Source: Rhodothermales bacterium (GTDB lineage Bacteria > Bacteroidota > Rhodothermia > Rhodothermales > VXPQ01). Taken from it: a DNA stretch of 64,000 nt. Below, piece by piece: positions 54,871 through 63,739 of this stretch. How positions within the stretch are numbered: position 1 is the stretch's first letter; each line of letters begins with the position of its first letter. The stretch is from positions 1,596,731-1,660,730 of the forward strand of contig OX638293.1 of assembly GCA_951812335.1 (NCBI GenBank). The letters run 5' to 3'. Made by a program: the position numbers and the translations under genes. A model generated the notes under the pieces. The model had not been told where the DNA came from. It saw nothing but the letters and a program-made list of their open reading frames with translations, and did not search any database.

Positions 54871-57699
54871 ATGCCCAAACGTGAGGACATCCACCGGATT
54901 CTGCTGATCGGGAGCGGGCCTATCGTGATCGGTCAAGCGTGTGAATTCGACTATTCCGGTACCCAGGCTGCACGGGCGCTCCGCAGAGAGGGGTATGAGG
55001 TGGTATTGGTTAATTCCAATCCGGCCACCATTATGACCGATAAGCTCACGGCGGACAAAATTTATCTAAAGGATTTGATTCCGGCTTCGATCCGGGAAAT
55101 TGTTGAGATAGAGAAGCCGGAGGCGGTGCTGCCGACCATGGGCGGGCAGACCGCGCTGAACCTTGCCGGTGTGCTCCAGGACGAAGGATTCTGGGCGGCG
55201 CACGACGTAGAGGTTATCGGCGTGGATATCGACGCCATACGGATTACGGAAGACCGGCAGGAATTTCGCGATCTGATGGATCGCATAGGGATCGATCAGG
55301 CGCGCAGCCGCGTGGCGAAAAGCTTGCTGGAAGCGAAGGAGATCGCCCAGGAAATCGGAGAACTTCCCGTGGTGATTCGCCCGTCGTATACGCTGGGCGG
55401 GTCCGGGGGCGGGATTGTATGGACGTACGAGGAATTCGATCGCAAGGTTATGCGGGGGCTGGAAATGTCTCCGGTTCACCAGGTGCTGATCGAGGAATGT
55501 TTGTTCGGCTGGAAGGAATACGAGCTGGAGCTTCTTAGAGACGCCAACGATAATGTCATTATTGTGTGTCCTATCGAGAATGTGGATCCGATGGGCGTGC
55601 ATACCGGAGATTCCGTAACCGTGGCGCCGGCGCAGACGCTCACCGACAAGCAATACCAACGGATGCGGGACGCGGCGATTCGCGCCATGCGGTCGATCGG
55701 TACGTTTGCGGGAGGGTGCAACATCCAGTTCGCATTCGACCCGGCTGGCCGCCGTATGATCGTCATAGAGATCAATCCGCGCGTATCGCGCTCGTCCGCG
55801 CTGGCGTCGAAAGCAACGGGATATCCGATCGCAAAGGTAGCGGCACGGTTGGCGGCAGGATATACCCTGGACGAGTTGCCGAACGAGGTCACCGGCACGA
55901 CAAGCGCCTGCTTCGAGCCGGCCATAGATTATGTGGTGACAAAGATTCCACGCTTCAATTTTGACAAGTTCGAGGGGGTGGATGAGGTGCTCACTACCCA
56001 GATGAAGGCAGTGGGCGAAGTGATGGCTATCGGTCGGACGTTTCCCGAGAGCCTGCAAAAAGCCTGGCAGAGTCTGGAGATTGGCTACAATGGTCTTGGC
56101 GCCGACCGCGAGGATGCTTCTCCTTCGGAGGTGCGCGAGCGCCTGGCCAAACCTCTTTGGGACCGTACGCTCCAGATTCGGAATGCCTTCAAACTGGGAG
56201 CTTCCGTAGAGGAGATTGCGGATGTGTCGAAGGTAGATCCGTGGTTTCTGTACCAGATTCGGGACATTGTCAGATTGGAGGAGGAGATCGGGAAGCGGAC
56301 TATACAGGAGATGGATGCTGAATTTACGGGCCGGGTGAAGCAGTATGGCTTTTCCGACATTCAGATCGCATACCTGCTGAATGGGGATGCGAACGAGATG
56401 CAGGTTCGGGAACACAGAAAAACGCTCGGTGTGACCCCGTCGTATCAGGTAGTAGATACCTGCGCAGGGGAATTTCCGGCGGAGACGCCTTATTTCTATT
56501 CTTCGTACGAACAGGGTACGGAAAGCAAGGTGTCGGACCGCAAGAAGGTTATCATTTTGGGAAGCGGGCCGAACCGCATCGGTCAGGGCATCGAATTCGA
56601 TTATTCCTGCGTACATGGCGTAAATGCTGCACGGGACAGCGGATTCGAGGCCATTATGATCAACTGCAACCCGGAAACGGTCTCGACCGATTTCGACATT
56701 GCGGATAAGTTGTATTTCGAGCCGGTGTATTGGGAACGGGTTCTGGATATCATTGAGTACGAACAGCCGGAAGGGGTCATCGTGCAGTTGGGTGGGCAGA
56801 CCGCCCTGAAAATTGCGGAGAAGTTACACCGGCACGGCATCCGGATTTTCGGTACGTCTTACGAAATGATGGATTTGGCGGAGAGCCGGGGCAAGTTCTC
56901 GGAGATTCTCAAGGAACTGGAGATACCGTTTCCGCCCTATGGCATGGCGGTGACTGTACAAGAGGCTGTCGCTACCGCCGAGCGCATCGGCTACCCCATT
57001 CTGATTCGTCCGAGTTATGTACTGGGCGGACAAGGAATGCGCATCGCGATCAACAAGGAAGAGGTACAACACTACACGAAAAAAATCTGGACGCTGTTTC
57101 CGGACAATCATGTGTTGCTCGATCTGTTCCTGGAGAATGCCATCGAAATGGATGTAGATGCGGTGCGCGATGGGGAGGAGACGTGGATTGCGGGTATCAT
57201 GCAGCATATCGAACCGGCAGGGGTGCATAGTGGGGATTCGACGGCGGTGTTGCCTCCGTTTTCCCTGTCGGAGGAAATTTTGCAGACCGTACGCAAGTAT
57301 GTGCGGGACATTGCAGACCGGCTGGATATTATAGGAGTGATGAATGTGCAGTTTGCGATCAAGGACGGGATCGTTTATTGCATTGAGGCGAATCCGAGAG
57401 CATCGCGGACCGTGCCGTTCGTTGCAAAAGCGACGGGAATCCCTGTGTCGGATATTGCCACAAAGGTGATGCTGGGTCAGAAACTTTCCGATTTCCGAAA
57501 GGAGGGACGGCTTATTTCGAATCTTGAGGGATATGCAATCAAGGAACCCGTGTTTTCGTGGGATAAATTTCCCGAGGTGCCGAAGGAACTGGGTCCTGAG
57601 ATGAAATCTACGGGCGAAGCGATTGCGTTCGTGGATGCGCTGACTGACGAGCACTTCCGGCGTCCGTATGAAATGCGGAATCTGTACCTGAGCCGATAG
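54871..57699 (+). CDS. carB: Carbamoyl-phosphate synthase large subunit, lacking the allosteric domain
   Basis: Synthesises carbamoyl phosphate from bicarbonate, ammonia and two ATP. 942 residues. Both tandem ATP-grasp halves are complete (first 'LLIGSGPIVIGQACEFDYSGTQA', second 'IILGSGPNRIGQGIEFDYSCVHG'), with matching 'NSNPATIMTD' and 'NCNPETVSTD' segments and an oligomerisation domain between them. The protein stops soon after 'EMKSTGEAIAFVDALTDEHF', so the C-terminal MGS-like domain of about 130 residues that binds UMP and ornithine in E. coli is missing. The stop is followed 10 bp later by psd with no frameshift remnant, so the absence seems ancestral, as in other short CarBs I know from Bacteroidota. 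Confidence 0.95.
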   Translation: MPKREDIHRILLIGSGPIVIGQACEFDYSGTQAARALRREGYEVVLVNSNPATIMTDKLTADKIYLKDLIPASIREIVEIEKPEAVLPTMGGQTALNLAGVLQDEGFWAAHDVEVIGVDIDAIRITEDRQEFRDLMDRIGIDQARSRVAKSLLEAKEIAQEIGELPVVIRPSYTLGGSGGGIVWTYEEFDRKVMRGLEMSPVHQVLIEECLFGWKEYELELLRDANDNVIIVCPIENVDPMGVHTGDSVTVAPAQTLTDKQYQRMRDAAIRAMRSIGTFAGGCNIQFAFDPAGRRMIVIEINPRVSRSSALASKATGYPIAKVAARLAAGYTLDELPNEVTGTTSACFEPAIDYVVTKIPRFNFDKFEGVDEVLTTQMKAVGEVMAIGRTFPESLQKAWQSLEIGYNGLGADREDASPSEVRERLAKPLWDRTLQIRNAFKLGASVEEIADVSKVDPWFLYQIRDIVRLEEEIGKRTIQEMDAEFTGRVKQYGFSDIQIAYLLNGDANEMQVREHRKTLGVTPSYQVVDTCAGEFPAETPYFYSSYEQGTESKVSDRKKVIILGSGPNRIGQGIEFDYSCVHGVNAARDSGFEAIMINCNPETVSTDFDIADKLYFEPVYWERVLDIIEYEQPEGVIVQLGGQTALKIAEKLHRHGIRIFGTSYEMMDLAESRGKFSEILKELEIPFPPYGMAVTVQEAVATAERIGYPILIRPSYVLGGQGMRIAINKEEVQHYTKKIWTLFPDNHVLLDLFLENAIEMDVDAVRDGEETWIAGIMQHIEPAGVHSGDSTAVLPPFSLSEEILQTVRKYVRDIADRLDIIGVMNVQFAIKDGIVYCIEANPRASRTVPFVAKATGIPVSDIATKVMLGQKLSDFRKEGRLISNLEGYAIKEPVFSWDKFPEVPKELGPEMKSTGEAIAFVDALTDEHFRRPYEMRNLYLSR

Positions 57700-57709
57700 G
57701 GGGCCTTGA

Positions 57710-58381
57710 GTGGTTGCACGTGAAGGATACGTTATCATAGGTATCGCGCTCGTGTTTGCCGCGGCGCTTTCCGGTATCGTCCTGGTTGTATCCGTGTCGT
57801 GGGGTATACTGTGTCTGGTCGCTGCGGCGTTCGTCGCTGCGGGGGTTCTGTTTTTTTTTCGCGATCCTGTCCGTACGCCTCCACCCGTTTCCGATCGGCT
57901 GGTGCTTGCGCCGGCGGACGGCAAGGTGGTGGTCGTGGATAATGCAGTTCCCGAGCTACTGTACCTGGGAGACATGGCTAAAAAAGTATCCATTTTCCTT
58001 TCTCCGCTCGATGTGCACGTAAATCGCATTCCGGTGGATGGAATAGTCGAACATGTGAAATATGTACCCGGCAAATACCTGGTTGCGTGGCATCCCGAAG
58101 CGAGCGAGAAAAACGAGCGTTCGGAGATTGGCGTGCGACATCCGTCCGGTGCGCGAGTGCTTTTCAAGCAGATCTCCGGCTCCGTGGCGCGCCGTATCGT
58201 ATATCATGTGGCGAAAGAAGATCAGGTCGCGGCAGGACAGCGTTTCGGGATCATAAAGTTTGGGTCCCGGATGGATGTGTTCGTGCCACAGGAGGTGACG
58301 CTGGGGGTATCCGTCGGAGATCGCGTACGTGCGGGGGAAACGATTCTTGGTCGCTTTCCGACTTTGAAGCGAGATCCATGA
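57710..58381 (+). CDS. psd: Phosphatidylserine decarboxylase proenzyme (short type)
   Basis: Makes phosphatidylethanolamine. About 223 residues with a GTG start 10 bp after carB. Two N-terminal membrane helices are seen (about 6-28 and 32-48), then 'FFFRDPVRTPP', 'LAPADGKVVVVD' and 'VHVNRIPVDG', as in the short archaeal-type PSDs. The autocleavage site is Gly185-Ser186 in KFGSRMDVF; the Ser becomes the pyruvoyl cofactor. The usual LGST is FGSR here, but the GS pair is kept. Its stop overlaps the pssA start (ATGA), so the phosphatidylethanolamine branch is translationally coupled. Confidence 0.92.
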   Translation: MVAREGYVIIGIALVFAAALSGIVLVVSVSWGILCLVAAAFVAAGVLFFFRDPVRTPPPVSDRLVLAPADGKVVVVDNAVPELLYLGDMAKKVSIFLSPLDVHVNRIPVDGIVEHVKYVPGKYLVAWHPEASEKNERSEIGVRHPSGARVLFKQISGSVARRIVYHVAKEDQVAAGQRFGIIKFGSRMDVFVPQEVTLGVSVGDRVRAGETILGRFPTLKRDP

Positions 58382-59184
58382 CGAACGGCGATTCCGACTC
58401 CGAAGCTCGGCCCATGACAAACGGCCATTCCGACGAAAGGCGTAAGGCACTGTCCCGTACCGCCGTGCCTTCGTTTTTTACCCTGATGAATCTTCTCTCG
58501 GGGTATCTTGCCGTCGTGCAAACGATCGAGGGACGTTTCGAATATGCCTGCTGGCTTATCGTGCTCGCAGGACTATTCGATGCGCTTGACGGTATGATGG
58601 CGCGCCTTACGGACAACACAAGCCTTTTCGGCGTCGAACTGGACTCGCTCTCCGATATTGTGTCGTTCGGCGTGGCCCCGTCCGTTCTGATCTATGTGTT
58701 CGGATTACAGGAATATGGAGCGGTCGGTCTGATTGTTTCGGCCCTGCCGACGATTTGCGGGGCCGTACGTCTTGCCCGGTTCAATGTGCGGTTCGATGGG
58801 ATAAAGCGGGATTATTTCATGGGATTGCCTACACCCGCAATGGCTATGGTTATTGTGGCATTCATTCTCAATTTTGACGAGGCGGGTTGGTTTCACCGGT
58901 TCAGTCCAGGGGGGTTGTCGGTTTTCATTCCTTTGGCGATCGGCCTGTCGATCCTGATGATTTCCACGGTGAAGTTCGACACGCTACCAAGGCCATCTCG
59001 CGCGTACATTCTCGGTCATCCGTGTAAGGCGGCGTTGTACGGAACAGGGTTCCTGCTGATTATTTCTCTGCAACAGATCGGGTTGCTTGTGGTGCTGACC
59101 GGTTATTTGCTGATTAATGTGTTTCGAGCCGTGTACTCGCTTTTCAATGGAATTCCTGTAGAGAAGAACAAAGGAAGCGCGTGA
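58378..59184 (+). CDS. pssA: CDP-diacylglycerol-serine O-phosphatidyltransferase
   Basis: Makes phosphatidylserine from CDP-diacylglycerol and serine, the substrate of the preceding psd. About 268 residues. The CDP-alcohol phosphatidyltransferase motif is FDALDGMMARLTDNTSLFG followed by VELDSLSDIVSFG, giving the Asp residues of D-x2-DG-x2-AR-x8-G-x3-D-x3-D. Six or more membrane helices follow. A hydrophilic N-terminus (about 25 residues, with a duplicated MTNGxSD) precedes the first helix. ATG 58378 overlaps the psd stop. Confidence 0.93.
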   Translation: MTNGDSDSEARPMTNGHSDERRKALSRTAVPSFFTLMNLLSGYLAVVQTIEGRFEYACWLIVLAGLFDALDGMMARLTDNTSLFGVELDSLSDIVSFGVAPSVLIYVFGLQEYGAVGLIVSALPTICGAVRLARFNVRFDGIKRDYFMGLPTPAMAMVIVAFILNFDEAGWFHRFSPGGLSVFIPLAIGLSILMISTVKFDTLPRPSRAYILGHPCKAALYGTGFLLIISLQQIGLLVVLTGYLLINVFRAVYSLFNGIPVEKNKGSA

Positions 59185-59257
59185 CAGAAACGCATGGCGT
59201 ATCTTTCTGTACATCCAAATGTTGTATCGTCATTGTATCGTCTCGTCTCGTAATTCC

Positions 59258-59506
59258 ATGTATAAAGCCAGCGTCCACGTCACCTTGCGATCCTCCATTC
59301 TTGACCCCCAGGGAAAAACGACCCATCACGCACTTGAAAACCTTGGCTTCGAACGAGTGGAACGGGTCCGGATCGGGAAATTCGTGGAGATGTGGATCGA
59401 CGAACGTACGCAGGAAGACGCCGAGCGCATGGCAAGGGCGGCCTGCGAACAACTCCTTGCCAATCCGGTGATGGAGGATTTCGAAATTTCCGTCGAGGAA
59501 GGATAG
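59258..59506 (+). CDS. purS: Phosphoribosylformylglycinamidine synthase, PurS subunit
   Basis: The small subunit of the PurSQL complex in purine synthesis. 82 residues, the normal PurS size. 'YKASVHVTLRSSILDPQGKTTHHALENLGFERVERVRIGKFVEMWID' carries the N-terminal strand and the conserved DPQGxxxxxAL motif. A CEQLLANPVMEDFEISVEE-type C-terminus follows. ATG 59258 is chosen because YKASV is the family start. It stands apart from purQ and purL here, 73 bp after pssA. Confidence 0.93.
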   Translation: MYKASVHVTLRSSILDPQGKTTHHALENLGFERVERVRIGKFVEMWIDERTQEDAERMARAACEQLLANPVMEDFEISVEEG

Positions 59507-59555
59507 GCGCAAGGACCGCCTCGTTGAAGCCGGGGCGGTATACAAGCGGATATGT

Positions 59556-60152
59556 TCAGTCCTGCTTGTGCCGATGGTCGTGGCGGCCCTGGTGGAACAC
59601 GACATGCAGCAACGATCCGCCAACGAATGCCTGGTAAAGCTCTACGCCGCCGCCATGCCCGAAGAATTGGGTTCCTGCTGCGTATCCTGCCACTGTAGCG
59701 ACAAGGATTACTGCGATGCCGAGTGAAGCCCGCCCGAAGCCGTGCCGAGGTCGCAATAGCCACCATATGGCAAGGCCCTCCAGCACCCGGTGAAGAATGA
59801 CAGCGGGCGCGATACCGGTTTCCTGGGACACCAGTGCGGCCCCCTCCAGAAACGCGTGCAGCACCAGACCGGATAGGCCGACCAGCAACGCTACATTGTC
59901 GGTGTGTGATGCAAACGAGGCCGATAGGCGCTCAATGAGGATGGGCAAGCCTGCGCCCAGAGCAAGCGCCACAAGAACCATCACGCCATGCTCGGCCCAG
60001 GCGTGCGGAACTACCTGCCAGATAACGAGCGCCGGGATGGCGACGTACATGGAGCCGTCAAAGAGGCGCACCGCGCCAGGTCGATTATGCAGCCACCCGT
60101 ATAGCAATGCGCCCGCAATCGGGGCTGCGAGCGATCCGGCGAGCTGGAACAT
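59556..60152 (-). CDS. ZIP-like integral membrane protein
   Basis: About 198 residues from ATG 60152 with six or seven predicted membrane segments. Two ZIP-type motifs appear in the middle: HAFLEGAALV and, about 20 residues on, HRVLEGLAIW. They are equivalents of the HNxPEG metal-site helices of ZIP metal-ion transporters. The C-terminal end is His-rich (HGGG, HVVFHQGRHDHRH). The length is short for a ZIP transporter (usually about 250 or more), so a ZIP-related transporter or sensor is likely. The metal is unknown. It converges with purS, with a weak ACCGCC/GGCGGT dyad between them. Confidence 0.65.
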   Translation of the reverse strand: MFQLAGSLAAPIAGALLYGWLHNRPGAVRLFDGSMYVAIPALVIWQVVPHAWAEHGVMVLVALALGAGLPILIERLSASFASHTDNVALLVGLSGLVLHAFLEGAALVSQETGIAPAVILHRVLEGLAIWWLLRPRHGFGRASLGIAVILVATVAGYAAGTQFFGHGGGVELYQAFVGGSLLHVVFHQGRHDHRHKQD

Positions 60153-60386
60153 GGCGACGGTCTCTGCCAAATACCGATGAAATATCGCGCCGGCCGCAGG
60201 ATCTTCCCCGCATCCGGTCCGAGTCCGTGCCGGGAAAGGCATTGTACATCGGAGATGTACGCGCTTCGTTGGGGTGTTCGTACCTCTCGATGGCTACGCC
60301 GCTTCGTCTTACTCGTCCTTGGGCGCTTCCCTGCGGTCATGGCAATGATCGCCGTGCGGACGGTGCATGCGGCCATCCGCAATATA

Positions 60387-60403
60387 GGATACTCTGATCA
60401 AAG
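60387..60403 (+). repeat. Solo terminal end of the GGATACTCTGAT family
   Basis: GGATACTCTGATCAAAG, an exact family end not followed by the rest of the element. It lies upstream of an apparent coding remnant at 60421-60588. Confidence 0.6.
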
Positions 60404-60420
60404 TTCCCATTGAACAATAA

Positions 60421-60588
60421 TGCCGCTTACACAGTTTAGCGGGCACCGCCCACATTACCATTCAACTGGAAGATTCGGCGGATGGCTGTACCGAACACCA
60501 TCGCATCGACTACCTGTATGCCCACAGCGGGCCACAGAAAGATATTACATGGATGCAGAAGTTGAAGAAACGTATACGCCCACAGTGA
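60421..60588 (+). pseudogene. Possible 3' gene remnant (no start codon in frame)
   Basis: A 55-codon open frame directly after an in-frame TAA, ending at TGA 60586-60588. The C-terminal part, DYLYAHSGPQKDITWMQ and LKKRIRPQ, looks like a real protein end with a basic tail, but no family was recognised. It lies just downstream of a solo repeat end, so the 5' part of a gene may have been lost there. A chance open frame is possible; confidence is low. Confidence 0.25.
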
Positions 60589-60599
60589 AGGGTACTGCT

Positions 60600-61058
60600 T
60601 TATGCTCCGATATCTCTCTGGCGCTTGTATTCTTTCATGGCGGTGACAGCCGCTTCATCGACGAGGTTATTGAGCTCATTGTCGGCGTGCCCTTTTACCT
60701 TGATCCATGTTATGCGATGGCGGGCGCTTTCCTGAAGCAACGATTCCCACAAATCCTTGTTCTCGACAGGTTTTTTTCCTGACGTTTTCCAGCCGTTGCG
60801 TTGCCAGACGTCGAGCCAGCGCCGGTTGAATGCATTCGCGAGATAGGCGCTATCGGTGTGGAGTTTTACCTGACATGGCTTCTTTAGATGGCGGAGCGCC
60901 TCCAGGGCTGCCGTGAGCTCCATCCGGTTGTTTGTCGTATGGGGTGCGCCGCCGGTCAGTTGTTTGCGGTGTAATTTGTACATAAGAAGGGCCGCCCAGC
61001 CGCCGGGGCCGGGGTTGCCGCTGCAGGCGCCGTCCGTATAGATGGTTATGTTTTGCAC
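60600..61058 (-). CDS. rnhA: Ribonuclease HI
   Basis: Degrades RNA in RNA-DNA hybrids (R-loops, Okazaki primers). 152 residues. Catalytic residues Asp9 (YTDGACSGNPGPGGWA), Glu47 (NRMELTAALEAL), Asp69 (HTDSAYL) and Asp134 (NNLVDEAA), plus the flexible-loop His124 (KVKGHADN). The N-terminus is short and starts directly at the first strand. It is transcribed away from obgE, whose start lies 372 bp upstream across repeat copy 5. Confidence 0.96.
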   Translation of the reverse strand: MQNITIYTDGACSGNPGPGGWAALLMYKLHRKQLTGGAPHTTNNRMELTAALEALRHLKKPCQVKLHTDSAYLANAFNRRWLDVWQRNGWKTSGKKPVENKDLWESLLQESARHRITWIKVKGHADNELNNLVDEAAVTAMKEYKRQRDIGA

Positions 61059-61140
61059 GATCGGGTGTCTTGAAGAGGCGATGTTGACAGAACCGTAGCC
61101 GCATGGATCCGGTACGAAAGCGTCGGCAGGCGAAGTGTCA

Positions 61141-61406
61141 GGATACTCTGATCAAAACCACTTCGCTCAGCACTTCACGTACGTACAGGTTTTAATCAGA
61201 GTATCCATGTCATGATTCCATCGTTGAAATTAGCAGAAAACACTGCGGTTCCAGGCATCGCGGCCGTGAAGTGCCCTTCGGGAGGCTGCGAGGGGCACGC
61301 TGGCCGTGTCATTCCTCATTGTGTGGAGCCTGCCACATTGCTTCGTCATTACTTGCCAGCGCACCCCTCTCAGCCTCTGATCTTTGCGGACTTAATCAGA
61401 GTATCC
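61141..61406 (-). repeat. GGATACTCTGAT-TIR element, copy 5 (with a nested inner end)
   Basis: 266 bp in reverse orientation between rnhA and obgE; it ends 24 bp before the obgE ATG. Besides its outer ends it carries a third family end (TTTTAATCAGAGTATCC at 61190-61206). Positions 61141-61206 thus form a 66-bp unit with ends GGATACTCTGATCAAAACC and GGTTTTAATCAGAGTATCC, which are inverted copies of each other in 18 of 19 positions. The remainder follows the canonical internal order. Confidence 0.9.
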
Positions 61407-61430
61407 TGTACGCATACGTAACGCACAAGT

Positions 61431-62450
61431 ATGAAATTCGTCGATTACGTAACCATTACCGTACGCAGTGGACGGGGTGGGGCGGGCGCCGTCGCATTCC
61501 GGAGAGAGAAATACGAACCCAACGGCGGCCCGTCAGGAGGGGACGGCGGAAATGGTGGTTCGGTGATCATCGAGGGGGACAGCCACCTGTACACCCTCCT
61601 GGACTTTCGCTACAACCGGCGCCATTTCGCAGAAAACGGCGAGGCGGGCGCCGGTAACAACCGGACCGGACGTTCCGGTCAGGATATTGTTCTTCGCGTA
61701 CCGCTCGGCGCCATAGCCAGACAGCGTGACACCGGTGAAATCATTGGCGAGGTGTGCGGGCAGGGCGAGCGAATGATCCTCGCGGAAGGTGGGCGGGGCG
61801 GCAAGGGCAATGCGTTTTTCAAGTCGCCGACGAATCGGACGCCGCGCCATGCCCAGCCGGGCGAGGCGGGCGATGAGCGGGAAATTACGCTCGAGCTTAG
61901 TTTGCTGGCCGATGTCGGGATTGTGGGATTTCCGAATGCGGGCAAGAGTATGCTTGTTTCCGTGTTGTCGGCAGCGAAGCCGAAAGTAGCCGATTATCCC
62001 TTCACGACGCTTGAACCTTCGCTGGGTGTTGTGCAGGTGGAGGAGTACCAGTCGTTCGTTGTCGCCGATATTCCGGGAATCATCGAGGGAGCTCATGAAG
62101 GCAAAGGGCTGGGTATCCAGTTTTTGCGCCATATTGCACGCAATGCGGTGCTGCTTTTCCTGATCCCTGTCGATTCGAAGGATCTGGCAGGGGAATACAA
62201 TGTCTTGCTGAAGGAAGTGGCGGCCTACGATCCCGCATTGCTCGACAAACCACGGGTCGTGGCATTGTCGAAAACCGATTTATTGCCCTCCGAGGAGCGG
62301 ATGCTTTTGCCGGACATTACACAGGAGGATTTTCCTGAAGGAGCTGCACCGATGGCGATCAGTTCGGTGGCGGGTTTTGGGCTGGACGCGTTGAAACGGC
62401 GACTTTGGGAGGTCGTTCGGCAGAGCAGGGGGGATCAGGATTTCGAATGA
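61431..62450 (+). CDS. obgE: GTPase Obg (CgtA)
   Basis: An essential ribosome-associated GTPase. 339 residues. The N-terminal Gly-rich Obg fold (residues 1-158) is clear: 'DYVTITVRSGRGGAGAVAFRREK', 'GGPSGGDGGNGGSVI', 'LAEGGRGGKGNAFFKS'. The G domain has Walker A GFPNAGKSML, switch regions with 'YPFTTLEPSLGVV', G3 DIPGIIEGAHEG and G4 SKTD (here 'ALSKTDLL'). The C-terminal OCT domain is absent, as in many Bacteroidota Obg proteins. Its stop overlaps dprA (ATGA). Repeat copy 5 ends 24 bp before its start codon. Confidence 0.96.
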   Translation: MKFVDYVTITVRSGRGGAGAVAFRREKYEPNGGPSGGDGGNGGSVIIEGDSHLYTLLDFRYNRRHFAENGEAGAGNNRTGRSGQDIVLRVPLGAIARQRDTGEIIGEVCGQGERMILAEGGRGGKGNAFFKSPTNRTPRHAQPGEAGDEREITLELSLLADVGIVGFPNAGKSMLVSVLSAAKPKVADYPFTTLEPSLGVVQVEEYQSFVVADIPGIIEGAHEGKGLGIQFLRHIARNAVLLFLIPVDSKDLAGEYNVLLKEVAAYDPALLDKPRVVALSKTDLLPSEERMLLPDITQEDFPEGAAPMAISSVAGFGLDALKRRLWEVVRQSRGDQDFE

Positions 62451-63628
62451 CGGAGAAGTCGAGAAGAAGTCGGGCGTTGTCGGCATGCAACTTCCCCGCA
62501 TCGGGTGTGCCGGATGATGCGGAGCGACGAGCGCTCGTTGCGCTTTCGCTGGTTCCGGGAGTCGGATCGAGGCGAATGAGGGCGCTTATGTCGAGCATGG
62601 GTTCGGCCAGGGCCGTGCTCGGCGCTTCGGCAGCATCACTGACTTCTGTTCCCGGCATTCGTCCGGACCTTGCAGTGCAGATTGCGGCTGCCGATTACGG
62701 GGAGGCTGTCGAGAGGCAGTTTTCCCGGGCCGAAGAGATCGGCGCCGAGATGATTGCCTTGCGGGATCCGCATTACCCGTTCCTGTTGCGCCAGATACAC
62801 GATCCCCCCATGTTTTTGTGGATGCGGGGAAGGTTGCCGGTCAGTAATTCTCCGGAACGCATGTTGGCCATCGTGGGTACGCGGCGGATGTCGCCGTATG
62901 GCTTGCGTGTTACGGGAGAGTTAACGGAGGCGCTCGTTCGGGAAGGGTTTTCGATTGTCAGCGGTCTGGCGTACGGCATTGATGCGGCGGCGCACCGGGC
63001 GGCCCTGAATGCAGGCGGCTGCACGATCGCTGTACTTGGGTCGGGCATTGATCGGATTTATCCGGCGCAGCACAGTCCCCTTGCCGAAGAGTTGATGGTC
63101 GAAGGCGCTTTGCTGTCCGAATATGCGATGGGGGCGATACCGGAAGGGACGCATTTTCCGCGCCGGAATCGGATTGTGAGTGGACTTGCTTTGGGTACCC
63201 TGGTCGTAGAGGCATACGAAGAGGGAGGCGCACTTATTACGGCTCGATTAGCGCTTGAGCAGAACCGGGAAACGTTTGCGGTACCTGGAAGCGTACATAG
63301 CCCGGCCAGTGCAGGTGTGAACCGGCTGATCCAGAAAGGGGAAGCCAAACTCGTCCAGCGCGTCGAGGATATCCTTGAAGAGCTGGATATGGGGTCGAAA
63401 GCGATGTCCGTTCCCGTGAAGGACATTCCTGTACTTTCTCCGCAAGAAACAACCTTGTGCCAGGCCCTGTCTACTACTGCAGGGCCCTTGCATATCAATA
63501 CGCTGTGTTTGTCTGCCGGTATGGACCCGGCAACGGCTCTCGTGCATTTGCTGGACCTTGAACTGAAAGGGATCGTGAAGCAGTTGGCGGGCAAGCAATT
63601 TTTTCTGGTTGCATCGGTGGGGTCGTAA
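62447..63628 (+). CDS. dprA: DNA-processing protein DprA
   Basis: Loads RecA on incoming single-stranded DNA in transformation. About 393 residues from ATG 62447, overlapping the obgE stop. N-terminal SAM/HhH-like region ('LSLVPGVGSRRMRALMSSMGSA', about 45-110), then the Rossmann DprA fold: 'MLAIVGTRRMSPYG', 'VSGLAYGIDAAAHRAALNAGG', 'VLGSGIDRIYP', 'FPRRNRIVSGLALGTLVVEA' and 'FAVPGSVHSPASAGVNRLIQKGEA'. A C-terminal winged-helix-like domain ends at 'GIVKQLAGKQFFLV'. Natural competence is not otherwise indicated in this window. Confidence 0.95.
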   Translation: MTEKSRRSRALSACNFPASGVPDDAERRALVALSLVPGVGSRRMRALMSSMGSARAVLGASAASLTSVPGIRPDLAVQIAAADYGEAVERQFSRAEEIGAEMIALRDPHYPFLLRQIHDPPMFLWMRGRLPVSNSPERMLAIVGTRRMSPYGLRVTGELTEALVREGFSIVSGLAYGIDAAAHRAALNAGGCTIAVLGSGIDRIYPAQHSPLAEELMVEGALLSEYAMGAIPEGTHFPRRNRIVSGLALGTLVVEAYEEGGALITARLALEQNRETFAVPGSVHSPASAGVNRLIQKGEAKLVQRVEDILEELDMGSKAMSVPVKDIPVLSPQETTLCQALSTTAGPLHINTLCLSAGMDPATALVHLLDLELKGIVKQLAGKQFFLVASVGS

Positions 63629-63739
63629 GCGGAGATGCGGCCCCGCGCTGTAATAGAGGAGTGTATCGAAACGGTCGCGTGGCGCTGTCCTGAAAACGGT
63701 GTAATTGGTTATCCATAGTTTCATCAGGAGGCGAAGCCG

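Noticed and set aside
55066-56616. 516-codon frame antisense to carB
   Set aside because: A shadow of the strongly conserved carB coding sequence.
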